64,000 nt of DNA from positions 62,001 to 126,000 of the forward strand of contig JBMOMJ010000024.1 of assembly GCA_049324695.1 (NCBI GenBank), written 5' to 3'. The notes beneath the pieces were generated by a model. The model was not told the DNA's origin. It made no database searches and worked only from the letters and a program-made list of their open reading frames with translations. Shown in pieces: positions 9,165 to 17,985 of the stretch (within the stretch, counting starts at the first letter, position 1; every line of letters starts with the position of its first letter). Both the position numbers and the translations under genes were made by a program. Source of the DNA: PMG-095 sp049324695. GTDB taxonomy: Bacteria; Myxococcota_A; Polyangia; Polyangiales; Polyangiaceae.

Positions 9165-10331
9165 TCACTCGCGTTCGCGCTTGCCCGCGCGGCTCCTTTG
9201 CTCGCTGACGCGCTTGCGGTGCTGCTCTTGCTGCTTGCGAGCGAGGCTGCGTGTGCGCTGGTGAGAGAGCTCGCGTAAGAGCGCATCGTGTTGTTCGAGG
9301 CTGCCAGCGGGGAGCTCACCGCGCTCGGCAGCGGCGCGCACGGCGCAGCCTGGTTCGGCTTGGTGTTTGCAATCGCGAAAGCGGCAGTTTTCGGCGAGGC
9401 GTTCGATCTGAGCCAGCGCGGCGCTGTCGACGTTCGAGCTTTCGTCGTCGGCATGGAGGCCGAACTCGCGCATGCCCGGCGTGTCGATCAGAATGGCGCC
9501 GCTCGACAGTAAGAAAAGCTCGCGGTGGGTGGTGGTGTGTCGCCCGTGGGCATCGCTCTTGCGAACCTCTTGTACTGCCTGCGTAGCTTGGCCGGCGAAC
9601 GCATTGAGCAAGCTCGATTTGCCGACGCCAGAAGAGCCGACCAACACCGCCGTAAGGCCTGGTTGGAGTACCGCTTCGACCGCCGCGAGGCCGTCACGCG
9701 TCGCGGCGCTCACGGGGAGCACCTCGGCGCCACTGAGCGCGAGCGAAAGCGAGCGCGCGTGTTCGGAGGAGTCGGCGCGCAAATCGCTTTTGTTCAAGAG
9801 CACGATCGGGCGCGCCGCGGCTTGGCTGGCAGCGAGCAGGTAGCGCTCGATGCGGCGCGGATTCAAGGCGTGCGCCAAGGCAAACGGATCCGCACCTTCT
9901 TCCAAGAGCGAGCAGACGATGAAGGCTATGTCGACGTTGGCAGCGATGGGCTGAACTTGCGAGGTGCCGCCCGCGGCTTTGCGCACGAAGCAACCGCTGC
10001 GCCGAAATACGTGCTCGATGCGTGCGCGATCGGCGATGTCTTCAGCGAGCACCCAGTCGCCGACGCAAGGCAGCTCGTCGGATGAAAGCTCGTGGCGCAA
10101 ACGGCCGGAGAGCAGCGCTCGGCGCGAGCCGCTGGCTCCCATCAAGGTGTACTCGCCGCGCCACTCGGCGGCGACGCGCTCCGGCACGGCGGAGCTCTCG
10201 GCGTGTTCAACAGAATACGCCTGCCACTGTTCGAGAAAGAAGGAGTTGAAGCCGAGCGCCGACAAGGCCTCGCTGACGGTCGCGCCCGCCTGAATCGGGG
10301 TGCGCGACGGATCAGAGTCGTGACTGGACAT
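9165..10331 (-). CDS. rsgA: Ribosome small-subunit biogenesis GTPase RsgA
   Basis: This is a circularly permuted GTPase with motifs in the order G4 (LLNKSD), G1 (VGSSGVGKSSLLNAF), G3 (DTPGMREFG). An OB-fold N-terminal region (VGDWVLAED) precedes them. A C-terminal zinc site CRFRDCKHQAEPGC and a basic tail follow. The family acts late in 30S assembly by releasing maturation factors. The ATG at 10331 is chosen because GGAGA lies five bases upstream; an earlier in-frame codon at 10358 lacks this support. Length fits the family. Confidence 0.94.
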   Translation of the reverse strand: MSSHDSDPSRTPIQAGATVSEALSALGFNSFFLEQWQAYSVEHAESSAVPERVAAEWRGEYTLMGASGSRRALLSGRLRHELSSDELPCVGDWVLAEDIADRARIEHVFRRSGCFVRKAAGGTSQVQPIAANVDIAFIVCSLLEEGADPFALAHALNPRRIERYLLAASQAAARPIVLLNKSDLRADSSEHARSLSLALSGAEVLPVSAATRDGLAAVEAVLQPGLTAVLVGSSGVGKSSLLNAFAGQATQAVQEVRKSDAHGRHTTTHRELFLLSSGAILIDTPGMREFGLHADDESSNVDSAALAQIERLAENCRFRDCKHQAEPGCAVRAAAERGELPAGSLEQHDALLRELSHQRTRSLARKQQEQHRKRVSEQRSRAGKRERE

Positions 10332-11152
10332 GAAGTCTCCGCGGAGAGAAGCGGACAACGCGAAAAGTGCCTAGGCCAGCGCGCTCAGCTCGTGAGCAAT
10401 GCACTTGGCAGGCCTTCGCTGAAAAACTCGAGAAAACCGGGGCCCGCCACGCAATCGAGGCGCAGCGGGCTCGAGCGACGGCAAGCTGCGCCGACGCTCG
10501 GAGACGTTTCCGAGCTCCGCTTCACACGACACCCCCAACGGACTTCGCGCATTCCGGAGGAACGATCGCCCACGCAGGGAGGGCGAACCGGCTTGCCTGA
10601 GGATCCGGGCATTCCGGCAAACGTTTCTTCACGGAGCTACGCGGAAGGCGACGCGGCGGCGAGCGAAGCGGAGCTCGTGACATGGGCATGGATGGCTTGA
10701 TTCATGGGCTCCTCGCTTTCCGCCTCGTCAACGAGGCGGGAGAAGAATGTATGCAGGGCGCGCTTGCGTCAAGTGGGCTGCCCACATGATTCCTTGAACG
10801 GTGTGGCGGACGCGTGGTGTGCGCAGGGCGCAAAACGACAGCGGGGGCCGGGCGCGGCAACGGACCCGCACTCCGCGCCTTGGTGGGGACCCCACGCCGA
10901 ACCCGGCTAGTTGTCGCGCTCGTTACGTGGTGAGCCCACCCGAAATTCGAAACTGCATCGGTTGGAGAGCACGCTCCGCGAGGCGCGTGACACACATGCT
11001 CCGCGCGCACGTGACATCGTGAGATGCGCGCAGCGAGCTGGTGTGTCAATCGCACCCTTCTCGAGACGTGCGGCTTTCGAGCCTGGTTCGCGTGCTACCT
11101 TCGTCGTTTAACAAATCGGCTATCGCGCTGCTCGACGCGATGCTGCTAACTC
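10332..11152. other. Gene-free stretch of about 820 bases
   Basis: No convincing gene, RNA gene or mobile element is visible. The reading frames present are short, lack domain-like composition and look like shadows. The stretch separates two divergently transcribed genes (rsgA and the GH26 gene), so it must contain both promoters. A perfect inverted repeat sits at 10720-10739. Nothing else structured was seen. Confidence 0.5.
10720..10739. other. Perfect inverted repeat, 9-bp arms
   Basis: The arms CCGCCTCGT and ACGAGGCGG are separated by CA. There is no T-run on either side, so a terminator is less likely than a protein-binding or RNA hairpin site. It lies alone in the gene-free stretch between rsgA and the GH26 gene. 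Confidence 0.5.
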
Positions 11153-12949
11153 GTGAAACGCCGTTCGCTTCTTTTTGCGTCGCTCCTAACGTGTCTGTCT
11201 ACATCTACCGCTTGCAGCGACTTTTGGTACGAGCGGCAAGCAGATGAGGGCGGCGCCGGCGGGGCGAGTGGCAGCGCGGGCGCGTCGAGCGGCGGCGTGC
11301 ACTCAGGGCAAGGCGGCGTGGTCGAAGCAGGTAGTGGTGGCTCCGTTGAACCTGGGAGCGGCGGCGAACCCGTGAGCGGCGGCTCTGCAGCAGGCGCTGC
11401 GGGGGGCGCCGGATCAGAGCAGGGTGGCACGAGCGCAGAGGGTGGCGTGGCCAGCGCCGGAGCGCCGAATGGTGGAAGCGTTGCCATGGGCGGACGCGCG
11501 AGCGGCAGCGGTGGAAGCTCGGCAGGTGGACGCACTGATGGCGCGGGCGGAAGCGGAGGCTCTGGACCGCCGCCGGTGTTGGTGCCGGTCGACGGTAACC
11601 TGCGACTCGAAGCGGAGTCGGCGACAATTTCGGGCGGTGCCACCGTCGGAACGAGCGCGACGGTCTCGAATTCGCAGTACGTGGACTTGCAGGCCACGGG
11701 CAGGCTCGATTTCGCGTTGCAGGTCGAAGCTGCTGGGTTTTACGCGTTGCAAATCAACGCGGCGGTGCCGGGCGCGTGGGGTCAAAAGCTCAATGACGTT
11801 TACGTGAATGAGGTGAGACTCGGAAGTTTCACGACCGACGATCAAAATGCGACTAGCGCGTATTATCTGAGTGAGCGGCTGTGGCTTCCGCTCCAAGCCG
11901 GCGTCAATACACTGAGCATTCGCGCAAGCTGGGGGTATACGCGGCTCGATTATCTGGAACTCGCCGGCATTCGAAAAGCGCCCACGGAGCCGGCGCCGCT
12001 CGTGAACGCGAATGCAAGCGAGGGCGCGCAGCGTTTGATGAGCTACCTGCGCGATACGTACACGCAGAAGCTGATCGCAGGACAGCAAGGCATCAGCTAC
12101 GTGAACTCGATTCGCACGATCACGGGGCGCGAGCCGGCGCTGGTCGGCTTCGACTTGATGGATTACTCGAGCTCGCGAGTGAGCCACGGCGCCAAGAGCC
12201 GCGAGATCGAAGACGCAATCAATTGGTGGAACAATCGTCACGGCATCGTGACGGTGTGTTGGCATTGGAACGCGCCGACGAAGTTGTATGATGATATGGG
12301 GCGCGAGTGGTGGCGCGGCTTCTACACGAACGCGACCTACTTCGACTTACAAGCCGCGCTCGCCGATACCAATTCGGACGATTACCGCGCGCTGATCACG
12401 GATATCGACACCATCGCAATTCAGTTGCAGAAGCTCGAGGACGCCGGCGTGCCGGTGCTGTTTCGACCGCTGCACGAAGCATCGGGTGGTTGGTTTTGGT
12501 GGGGAGCCAAGGGCCCAGCACCGTATCTAACGCTTTGGTACTTGCTCTACGATCGACTCACCAATCTGCACCAGCTCGATAACTTGATTTGGGTTTGGAA
12601 TGGGCAGGCTGCGACTTGGTATCCGGGCGATGCGTTCGTGGATATCATTGGTGAAGATGTGTACGCGCGCGAGCGGGACTACTCGCCACAGATCGGGCGC
12701 TTTTCACAGGCGCTCGGCTACACGTCGGCGTACAAGCTCGTTACATTGAGCGAAACGGGCGGCTTGCTCGATCCGGATCGCTGGTTGCAAAGTCCAGCCA
12801 CGTGGAGCTGGTTCATGACGTGGTCGGGAGAAGAGTTCATCGTGAACGAGGTGTGGAACGAGAACTCGACGAAGCGCCTCGTGTACAATCACGACGCCGT
12901 CATAACGCTGGATGAGCTGCCGGATCTCGGCGTGTATCCAATCGAGTAA
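11153..12949 (+). CDS. Lipoprotein with CBM35/CBM6-like module and GH26 (beta-mannanase-like) domain
   Basis: A GTG start leads a lipoprotein signal (CLSTSTACSD). A Gly/Ser/Ala linker of about 110 residues follows. Next comes a beta-sandwich module (LRLEAESATISGG to TRLDYLEL, about residues 148-275) typical of CBM35/CBM6. The C-terminal TIM-barrel resembles GH26: the acid/base Glu lies in RPLHEASGGWFWWG (about residue 442) and the nucleophile in LSETGG (about residue 534). The family cleaves beta-mannan or related polymers; the exact substrate cannot be fixed here. Probably surface-anchored for plant-polymer breakdown. Confidence 0.9.
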   Translation: MKRRSLLFASLLTCLSTSTACSDFWYERQADEGGAGGASGSAGASSGGVHSGQGGVVEAGSGGSVEPGSGGEPVSGGSAAGAAGGAGSEQGGTSAEGGVASAGAPNGGSVAMGGRASGSGGSSAGGRTDGAGGSGGSGPPPVLVPVDGNLRLEAESATISGGATVGTSATVSNSQYVDLQATGRLDFALQVEAAGFYALQINAAVPGAWGQKLNDVYVNEVRLGSFTTDDQNATSAYYLSERLWLPLQAGVNTLSIRASWGYTRLDYLELAGIRKAPTEPAPLVNANASEGAQRLMSYLRDTYTQKLIAGQQGISYVNSIRTITGREPALVGFDLMDYSSSRVSHGAKSREIEDAINWWNNRHGIVTVCWHWNAPTKLYDDMGREWWRGFYTNATYFDLQAALADTNSDDYRALITDIDTIAIQLQKLEDAGVPVLFRPLHEASGGWFWWGAKGPAPYLTLWYLLYDRLTNLHQLDNLIWVWNGQAATWYPGDAFVDIIGEDVYARERDYSPQIGRFSQALGYTSAYKLVTLSETGGLLDPDRWLQSPATWSWFMTWSGEEFIVNEVWNENSTKRLVYNHDAVITLDELPDLGVYPIE

Positions 12950-13110
12950 TGACGGTTTCTCTTCGCAAACACTGAGCCGACAACTTTCCACGCGTTGGCG
13001 CGAATCGTGCGGCGCAGTTCGCGTGATCACGCCTGCTGAAGTGTCGCATCGGAGACCCTCTCAATGAGGATGACTGCGCGCAAAACGGTCGTCTGCACGA
13101 GGGTTCTCAT

Positions 13111-14361
13111 ATGACGAAAAGAATTCAGGCTCTTTCGATTCCTTCGGCTGCGCGCTGGGGCGCCATCGTGTTGGTTGCTTTCGGCGGTGTGATTGCAGCT
13201 TCGTGCGGCGGAAGCAGCGACGGCAACAACAACACGGGCGCCGGCGGTGGCGGCGGTGTCGCGAGCGGCAACGGCGGTACAGCGACGGGAACGACCGGCG
13301 GATCGGCGCCCAAGGGCGGCAGCACCAGCACTTCTTCCGGCGGCGCGAGCTCGAACCCCGAGGGCGGCGCTGGAGGTGACGTGACTCCGGGCAGCGGGGG
13401 CGCCGCCGCAAAAGGCGGCGCTACGGGTCTGGGTGGCACGAGCTCGGTTGGTGGCGAAGGCGGCGAAGGCGGCGCTGCAGGTCCGTGCGGCGGTCCCGGT
13501 GAGCCGTGTTGTTCGGGCAACAGCTGCGACGCGGGCACGCGCTGTTCGATGGGTCGCTGCCAAGTGTGCGGTCACGCGGGAGAAGCTTGCTGTTCGGGCG
13601 ACAGCTGTAGCGGCGGCGCGTGCTGCGTGAACAATCAGTGTTTGGCCGCGGGAACCACCTGCGGCGCGAATTACGGAACGTGCACCGCAGGCACGTGCAG
13701 TGGCTGCGGCGCAGCGACGCAACCCTGCTGCGGCGGAGTATGCGGCGCTGGCAGCGTTTGCGCGGGAGCGGGCAACGGCACCTGCAACGCGTGTGGCGGT
13801 CCCGATCAGCCGTGTTGCAGCGGGCGCTCGTGTACAGCCGGCGTATGCCTCGGCGCGGGCAATGGTGTTTGCCACACTGATTGCGGCACGACCGGTCAGC
13901 CCTGTTGCACGGGCGCGGGGGCTGGAGCCACGGGCTGCACCTCCGGCAACGTTTGCTCCGAAACTGACATGTGCGCGGCATGCGGTGGCAATAACCAACC
14001 GTGTTGCGCCGGCACGGGCGCTAGCCGTTGCCCGACGGCGGGGCTCGCTTGTGTCGACGGCACTTGCCAAGACCCGATGTGCGGCAACGCGGGTCAGCCG
14101 TGCTGCGATATCACGGGCATGGCCGACTGCGGCACCGGGTTGGGTTGCATCGGGAACATGTGCGCGGCGTGCGGCGCCGCCGGCCAAGCCTGCTGCCCCG
14201 AGGCAACACCGGGACCACGTTGCACCGGGACAGGCGTCGGCTGCATCGAGAATGTTTGCTCACAATGTGGCGACCCAGGTGAGCCGTGCTGCCCGGTGGC
14301 GGGAGGCGCGGGCGATGGCTGCAGCGGCACGTGCGTCGACGGCATGTGCACCGCTGGCTAG
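13111..14361 (+). CDS. Cys-repeat lipoprotein with nine CG-x4-PCC motifs
   Basis: A signal peptide with lipobox (VIAASCGG) is followed by a Gly-rich linker of about 85 residues and a Cys-dense domain. The repeats begin with a motif of the form CGGPGEPCC and continue with a second group of Cys. I count nine, with spacing varying between 20 and 40 residues. The pattern suggests a chain of small disulfide-knotted modules on the cell surface. GAGGG seven bases before the ATG supports the start. The motif is shared by many uncharacterised myxobacterial proteins; no function is known to me. Confidence 0.85.
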   Translation: MTKRIQALSIPSAARWGAIVLVAFGGVIAASCGGSSDGNNNTGAGGGGGVASGNGGTATGTTGGSAPKGGSTSTSSGGASSNPEGGAGGDVTPGSGGAAAKGGATGLGGTSSVGGEGGEGGAAGPCGGPGEPCCSGNSCDAGTRCSMGRCQVCGHAGEACCSGDSCSGGACCVNNQCLAAGTTCGANYGTCTAGTCSGCGAATQPCCGGVCGAGSVCAGAGNGTCNACGGPDQPCCSGRSCTAGVCLGAGNGVCHTDCGTTGQPCCTGAGAGATGCTSGNVCSETDMCAACGGNNQPCCAGTGASRCPTAGLACVDGTCQDPMCGNAGQPCCDITGMADCGTGLGCIGNMCAACGAAGQACCPEATPGPRCTGTGVGCIENVCSQCGDPGEPCCPVAGGAGDGCSGTCVDGMCTAG

Positions 14362-14373
14362 AACGCAGCGCTA

Positions 14374-14411
14374 CAGCGGCGGTCGGCTCCACGAGAGGTC
14401 GGCCGCCGCTG
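14374..14411. terminator. Long stem-loop between convergent genes
   Basis: Arms CAGCGGCGG (14374-14382) and CCGCCGCTG (14403-14411) are continued inward by six more mostly wobble pairs. The hairpin fills the gap between two convergent genes and may stop transcription from both sides. No T-run follows. Confidence 0.55.
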
Positions 14412-14426
14412 CGAGATTAGCTGCGT

Positions 14427-15266
14427 TCAGCCACCGCAGCCGATGCGGTGATCGGCAACGGCGACGTCGTCGACATAAAGCACGCGCGCTTCGTCGGTTT
14501 GGTACGACTCGAAGCCGAGCTCGAGCTGATCAAAGGTCGGCGCTGTCCATGGGAACAGCGGGACTTGGTGCAAACAGCCGTGCCCCGCGCCCTCCACCGT
14601 GAGATCTTCTAGCTCTTTGCCGTCTTGCCACAAGCGCAGGGTGTTGGCAGGGCCGTCGAACTGCCACTCGATGCACGCCCAGCGCCCGACCGGAACCACC
14701 GTGCGATTGGCGTGCTTCCAGCAATCGGTGCTGGGACCCGTGCCCGAGTAGGAATCGGGCGTTTCGTAGTTGGCCATCCATTGGTTGCCGACAAAGCCGG
14801 TTGCATCCGTAACCGGCTGCTGCCCACCGTAGCGATACAGCGCGTGATAGCCCTCGTTACCAACGAGGCCGCCCGCCTGTATCAACGTAAAGTGAACGGA
14901 CGTTTGTGGGACTGATTCCAGATAAGCGTACACACGCCCGAACAGCACGTTGCCGGCGACCGGCAGCACCGGCGCACCGAGCTTGAGGAACGCGGTCTTG
15001 GTGCCGGCTCCGGCTTGGACGCTGACGCGCACCGAGCGTGCCCCCGAATGACGCCGAGCGCCGTCTACCGCGAGCTCGCCCGCGCTCACACGCGTCTGCC
15101 ACTTGCCCGTCGGCTCGCTACCGTTCGCGTAGCTCTCGAAGTCGTCGCAGAGCAGCGTGCCGTTACAATCGTTCGAGCCCTTGCTCTCGCTGCCGCAAGC
15201 CGCGACGAGAGCAAAAAACAAGAACGGAACCCGTTGAGTCAAAATGCGAAATTGAACCGAGCGCAC
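14427..15266 (-). CDS. Secreted lipoprotein with beta-sandwich (jelly-roll-like) domain
   Basis: A GTG at 15266 gives a lipoprotein signal (FLFFALVAACGS). The frame stays open upstream to 15515, but those residues are low-complexity and lie before the signal. The mature part starts LLCDDFESYANG and continues with strand-rich sequence including TKTAFLKLGAPVLP, VHFTLIQAGG and EWQFDGPANTLRLWQDGKEL, ending VLYVDDVAVADH. This style matches polysaccharide-binding or lyase-like concanavalin folds (Cip1-like is one candidate), but no catalytic site is assigned. Confidence 0.75.
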   Translation of the reverse strand: MRSVQFRILTQRVPFLFFALVAACGSESKGSNDCNGTLLCDDFESYANGSEPTGKWQTRVSAGELAVDGARRHSGARSVRVSVQAGAGTKTAFLKLGAPVLPVAGNVLFGRVYAYLESVPQTSVHFTLIQAGGLVGNEGYHALYRYGGQQPVTDATGFVGNQWMANYETPDSYSGTGPSTDCWKHANRTVVPVGRWACIEWQFDGPANTLRLWQDGKELEDLTVEGAGHGCLHQVPLFPWTAPTFDQLELGFESYQTDEARVLYVDDVAVADHRIGCGG

Positions 15267-15402
15267 GCGCGTAGTTAGACGCGAGCGCTCGCTGGGTGCA
15301 AGTCCCGCGAGCGGCCCTGACCACAAACTCGGGCTCCACACTCGAGCTAAGGCGGGACAATCATTGTTCGCGATGATTGTCCCGCAGCTCACGCGCGCAA
15401 CA

Positions 15403-16842
15403 CTAAGTCCGAGAGAAGGAGCCGTGGAAGCCGAGCGGGATCGGCACGCCGACGTGAACGGTCGCGTGTGGGTCCAGCGTTTTGGCGTCGAGCACGACGA
15501 GCTGAGAGCGTTCACCGTTCGAGCCGACTACCAACAATACTCCGTCATCTTCTGCGTCCGCGCCGGGCCGCGGCACGAACACCGGTTCGCCAAATACGTA
15601 GCCCGGCGCACCGAAGTGACGAATCGCCCCGCTCTCGCAGTCCACGGCCACGATGTCCGCGCCGTCGCCGCGCGCTGTCGAACCCCACACCCAGCGATGT
15701 CGCACGCCGCTAACGCGCCGGTAGTTGATGGCTGGAAACTCGAAGCCGGTCTCACACAGCTTTTCGAGCCGAGCCTCGCCATTCGCAAGGCGTGCTCGGT
15801 ACAAGCTGGGGCGCTTGAACGTAAGCGCCTGCAGCATGCGTTCGACGCGGAATTCGTCGACTACGCTCGGGTCTTGGTACGCTAAGAGATCCATCACGAG
15901 GGCGTCTCCGTCTACGAAGCTGTTCACGGTGTGGAACGTGAAGAGGGCGTCTCCGTGGAACTCTCGCAATTCTCCACGCCTCGCGCGATCCAGGGCAATG
16001 AAGCGTGTGCCCTGCTCCGGTTTCCAGCGCAGGTGCTCGGCGTAACCGCGGTTGGACCACAAGAGCGATGTTGGGCTTACCAACCAGGGTTGCCCAACCA
16101 GAATGACGCTGCTCGACGTAACTCCGAAGGAGTGGACGTACGAAACTTCGTTGGCGACGAAGCGACCGATCTCACGCCGCTCGGAGCTCCCGGGCGCCTG
16201 CTCGAAGGCGATGAGCTCACCTTTGCGACCCAGCGCCGTGCCGACGTTGATCATGAGGTTGCGCTCGAAGTCGAAGTGAGGATGCGCGGTAGGCGCCATG
16301 TTTTTTGGCAATGCGTCGTCAGAGTGAACGCGTCCGAGCACGCCGAGCGTCGCGTCGTCGATGCGAAGCTGATGCGGCGATTCGGTCAGCGCCACCCACT
16401 CTGCGCCGAAGCGCAGCACGTTGACGTTGGCGTTATCAGTCACCTTCGGCACCGGCTCGAAGATGCGCTGCCAAAACGAACGCTGATTGGGCGAAGCGAA
16501 GCTGGCGGTTCGCACCCGCCCCTCCGCCGCTTGCGCGGCCACGTCGCACTCGAGCAGGCGCTGCGCGAAGCTGACCTTGCCATCGCGAATACGAAAGCCG
16601 TACAGCATGCCCAAACCGTCGAACCAATGCTGCGCACGAAAGGAGCCCAGCTCGAACACCGCTGGAGCGGTGCGCAGTAAGCGGCCACCGAGCCAAGCCG
16701 GGATTGCTCCCGTCACACTGCCATCACGCTCGACCAAACCGGCTTTGGTGAGCGCGCGCGAAACCACGGGCACATGCGCCACACGCGGACGGTCGCTGGA
16801 AACGAGGGACGAGGGGCTCGGCAAAACTTCGGCATTCAGCAT
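15403..16842 (-). CDS. Carotenoid oxygenase (cleavage dioxygenase family)
   Basis: The four iron-binding His of the family lie in TAHPHFD, YVHSFGV, FTFHTVNSF and the C-terminal GFHGSF. The N-terminal AHWFDG-type segment (AQHWFDGLGMLYGF) is also present. These are non-haem Fe(II) beta-propeller enzymes that split a carotenoid or stilbene double bond. The ATG at 16842 is supported by CAGGAG eight bases upstream; the frame runs open further upstream but antisense to the AraC gene. It is divergent from the AraC gene, with 111 bp between, which suggests local control. Confidence 0.92.
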   Translation of the reverse strand: MLNAEVLPSPSSLVSSDRPRVAHVPVVSRALTKAGLVERDGSVTGAIPAWLGGRLLRTAPAVFELGSFRAQHWFDGLGMLYGFRIRDGKVSFAQRLLECDVAAQAAEGRVRTASFASPNQRSFWQRIFEPVPKVTDNANVNVLRFGAEWVALTESPHQLRIDDATLGVLGRVHSDDALPKNMAPTAHPHFDFERNLMINVGTALGRKGELIAFEQAPGSSERREIGRFVANEVSYVHSFGVTSSSVILVGQPWLVSPTSLLWSNRGYAEHLRWKPEQGTRFIALDRARRGELREFHGDALFTFHTVNSFVDGDALVMDLLAYQDPSVVDEFRVERMLQALTFKRPSLYRARLANGEARLEKLCETGFEFPAINYRRVSGVRHRWVWGSTARGDGADIVAVDCESGAIRHFGAPGYVFGEPVFVPRPGADAEDDGVLLVVGSNGERSQLVVLDAKTLDPHATVHVGVPIPLGFHGSFSRT

Positions 16843-16953
16843 CGAAAAACTCCTGGCTACGACCGAAAGCTTCGCTCCCGCAGCCCTTTTCGGCTTGACC
16901 AGAGCTGCCAGCGGCTTGGCCCTATGCGCCAAACTGCGTGGTACTTTTGGGGC

Positions 16954-17985
16954 ATGAGCTTTCTGCCCGCCGCATCCGTCCTCGCGGTGCTGGAGGGGCT
17001 TCGAGCTCTCGGGGTCGACGTGGCGCGCATTCGCCGTGATGTCCGGCTGAGTGATGACGTAAACGATCCCGAGACGCTGGTGCCTGCGACATTGTTTGCG
17101 GACGTACTGTGCGCGGCACGCCAACAGGTGCCGCGTGATGAGCTGGTGCTGGAAGTCGGCTTGTCGGTTCCGCTCGGCGCGTTTGGAGTGATGGACTACT
17201 TGGCGGCGAGCTGCGACACAGTCGGCGAAGCCTTCACGGCGCTGAGTCGCTTGTTTCCCAGCGTGGCACCGGGATGTGCCATTCGCCTCGACGCCAACGC
17301 AACCGAATATTGCGTGAGCCTGGTCAACGAAAACGACTACGAAAAGAAGGTGAGCGGCGACGAGCTCACTCTCGGCATCGTGCTGCGTCATTTTCGCGCG
17401 TTTTCGGAATCGTTCCCGCTCGTGTCCGTCGATTTCACGCGCCACCAGCCGAGCTCGAGCGACGGCTTTCGCAAGCTTTTGGGCGTGCCGGTGCGCTTCG
17501 CGGAACCCTGCGCTGCGCTACACCTTGCGCCCGACGCGCCGAAGGCGATTCTGAAGAGCCGCGATCCCCTGCTGCGACGAACGCTGGAAAGCATGGCGTC
17601 ACGCTTGGGTCTGGGAGCGCCCGCACCACCGCTCGAAATGGTGATTCGTGGGCGCCTGCGCGAGCTCTTGCCAGAGGGTAACGCCGACGCGGCACACGTG
17701 GCGGGCTCGCTGGCTCTGTCGACGCGCAGCCTGCACCGCAAGCTGGCAGAGCTCGGACGCAGCTTTCACGATGTGCTCAGTGACTTTCGCAGAGCGGAGG
17801 CCGAGCGGCTGCTGGCGCAGGGCGGAACTACGCTGACCGACGTCGCGCTACGGCTCGGGTTCGCTGACCAGAGCGCTTTTTCACGCGCTTTCAAGCGCTG
17901 GACGGATCTTTCGCCAAGTCAGTGGCGCAGCGCTCACTCGCGCAAGAACAACACCTCGCGGACTAGAACAGAGGAGCCCACATGA
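16954..17985 (+). CDS. AraC-family transcriptional regulator with arabinose-binding-like N-terminal domain
   Basis: The N-terminal domain of about 200 residues (including GAFGVMDYLAASCDTVGEA) fits the arabinose-binding-like regulators of the OruR/ArgR-type group. The C-terminal HTH pair is complete: VAGSLALSTRSLHRKLAE and LTDVALRLGFADQSAFSRAF. The ATG at 16954 is used; another ATG lies 30 bases upstream. It is divergent from the carotenoid oxygenase, so it may control that gene. Its stop overlaps the start of the fumarase gene by 4 bp. Confidence 0.9.
   Translation: MSFLPAASVLAVLEGLRALGVDVARIRRDVRLSDDVNDPETLVPATLFADVLCAARQQVPRDELVLEVGLSVPLGAFGVMDYLAASCDTVGEAFTALSRLFPSVAPGCAIRLDANATEYCVSLVNENDYEKKVSGDELTLGIVLRHFRAFSESFPLVSVDFTRHQPSSSDGFRKLLGVPVRFAEPCAALHLAPDAPKAILKSRDPLLRRTLESMASRLGLGAPAPPLEMVIRGRLRELLPEGNADAAHVAGSLALSTRSLHRKLAELGRSFHDVLSDFRRAEAERLLAQGGTTLTDVALRLGFADQSAFSRAFKRWTDLSPSQWRSAHSRKNNTSRTRTEEPT

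Noticed and set aside
11414..12265. Long antisense reading frame of 283 codons opposite the GH26 gene
   Set aside because: Its composition is a shadow of the GC-rich GH26 gene; no domain-like sequence is seen and the sense strand has clear catalytic motifs.
13027..14187. Long antisense frame of 386 codons opposite the Cys-repeat gene
   Set aside because: Ala/Thr/Arg-only low complexity produced by the repeat DNA; the sense frame has signal peptide, SD and Cys modules.
16843..17445. N-terminal extension of the carotenoid oxygenase frame
   Set aside because: It overlaps the AraC gene on the other strand and precedes a good start with SD at 16842.
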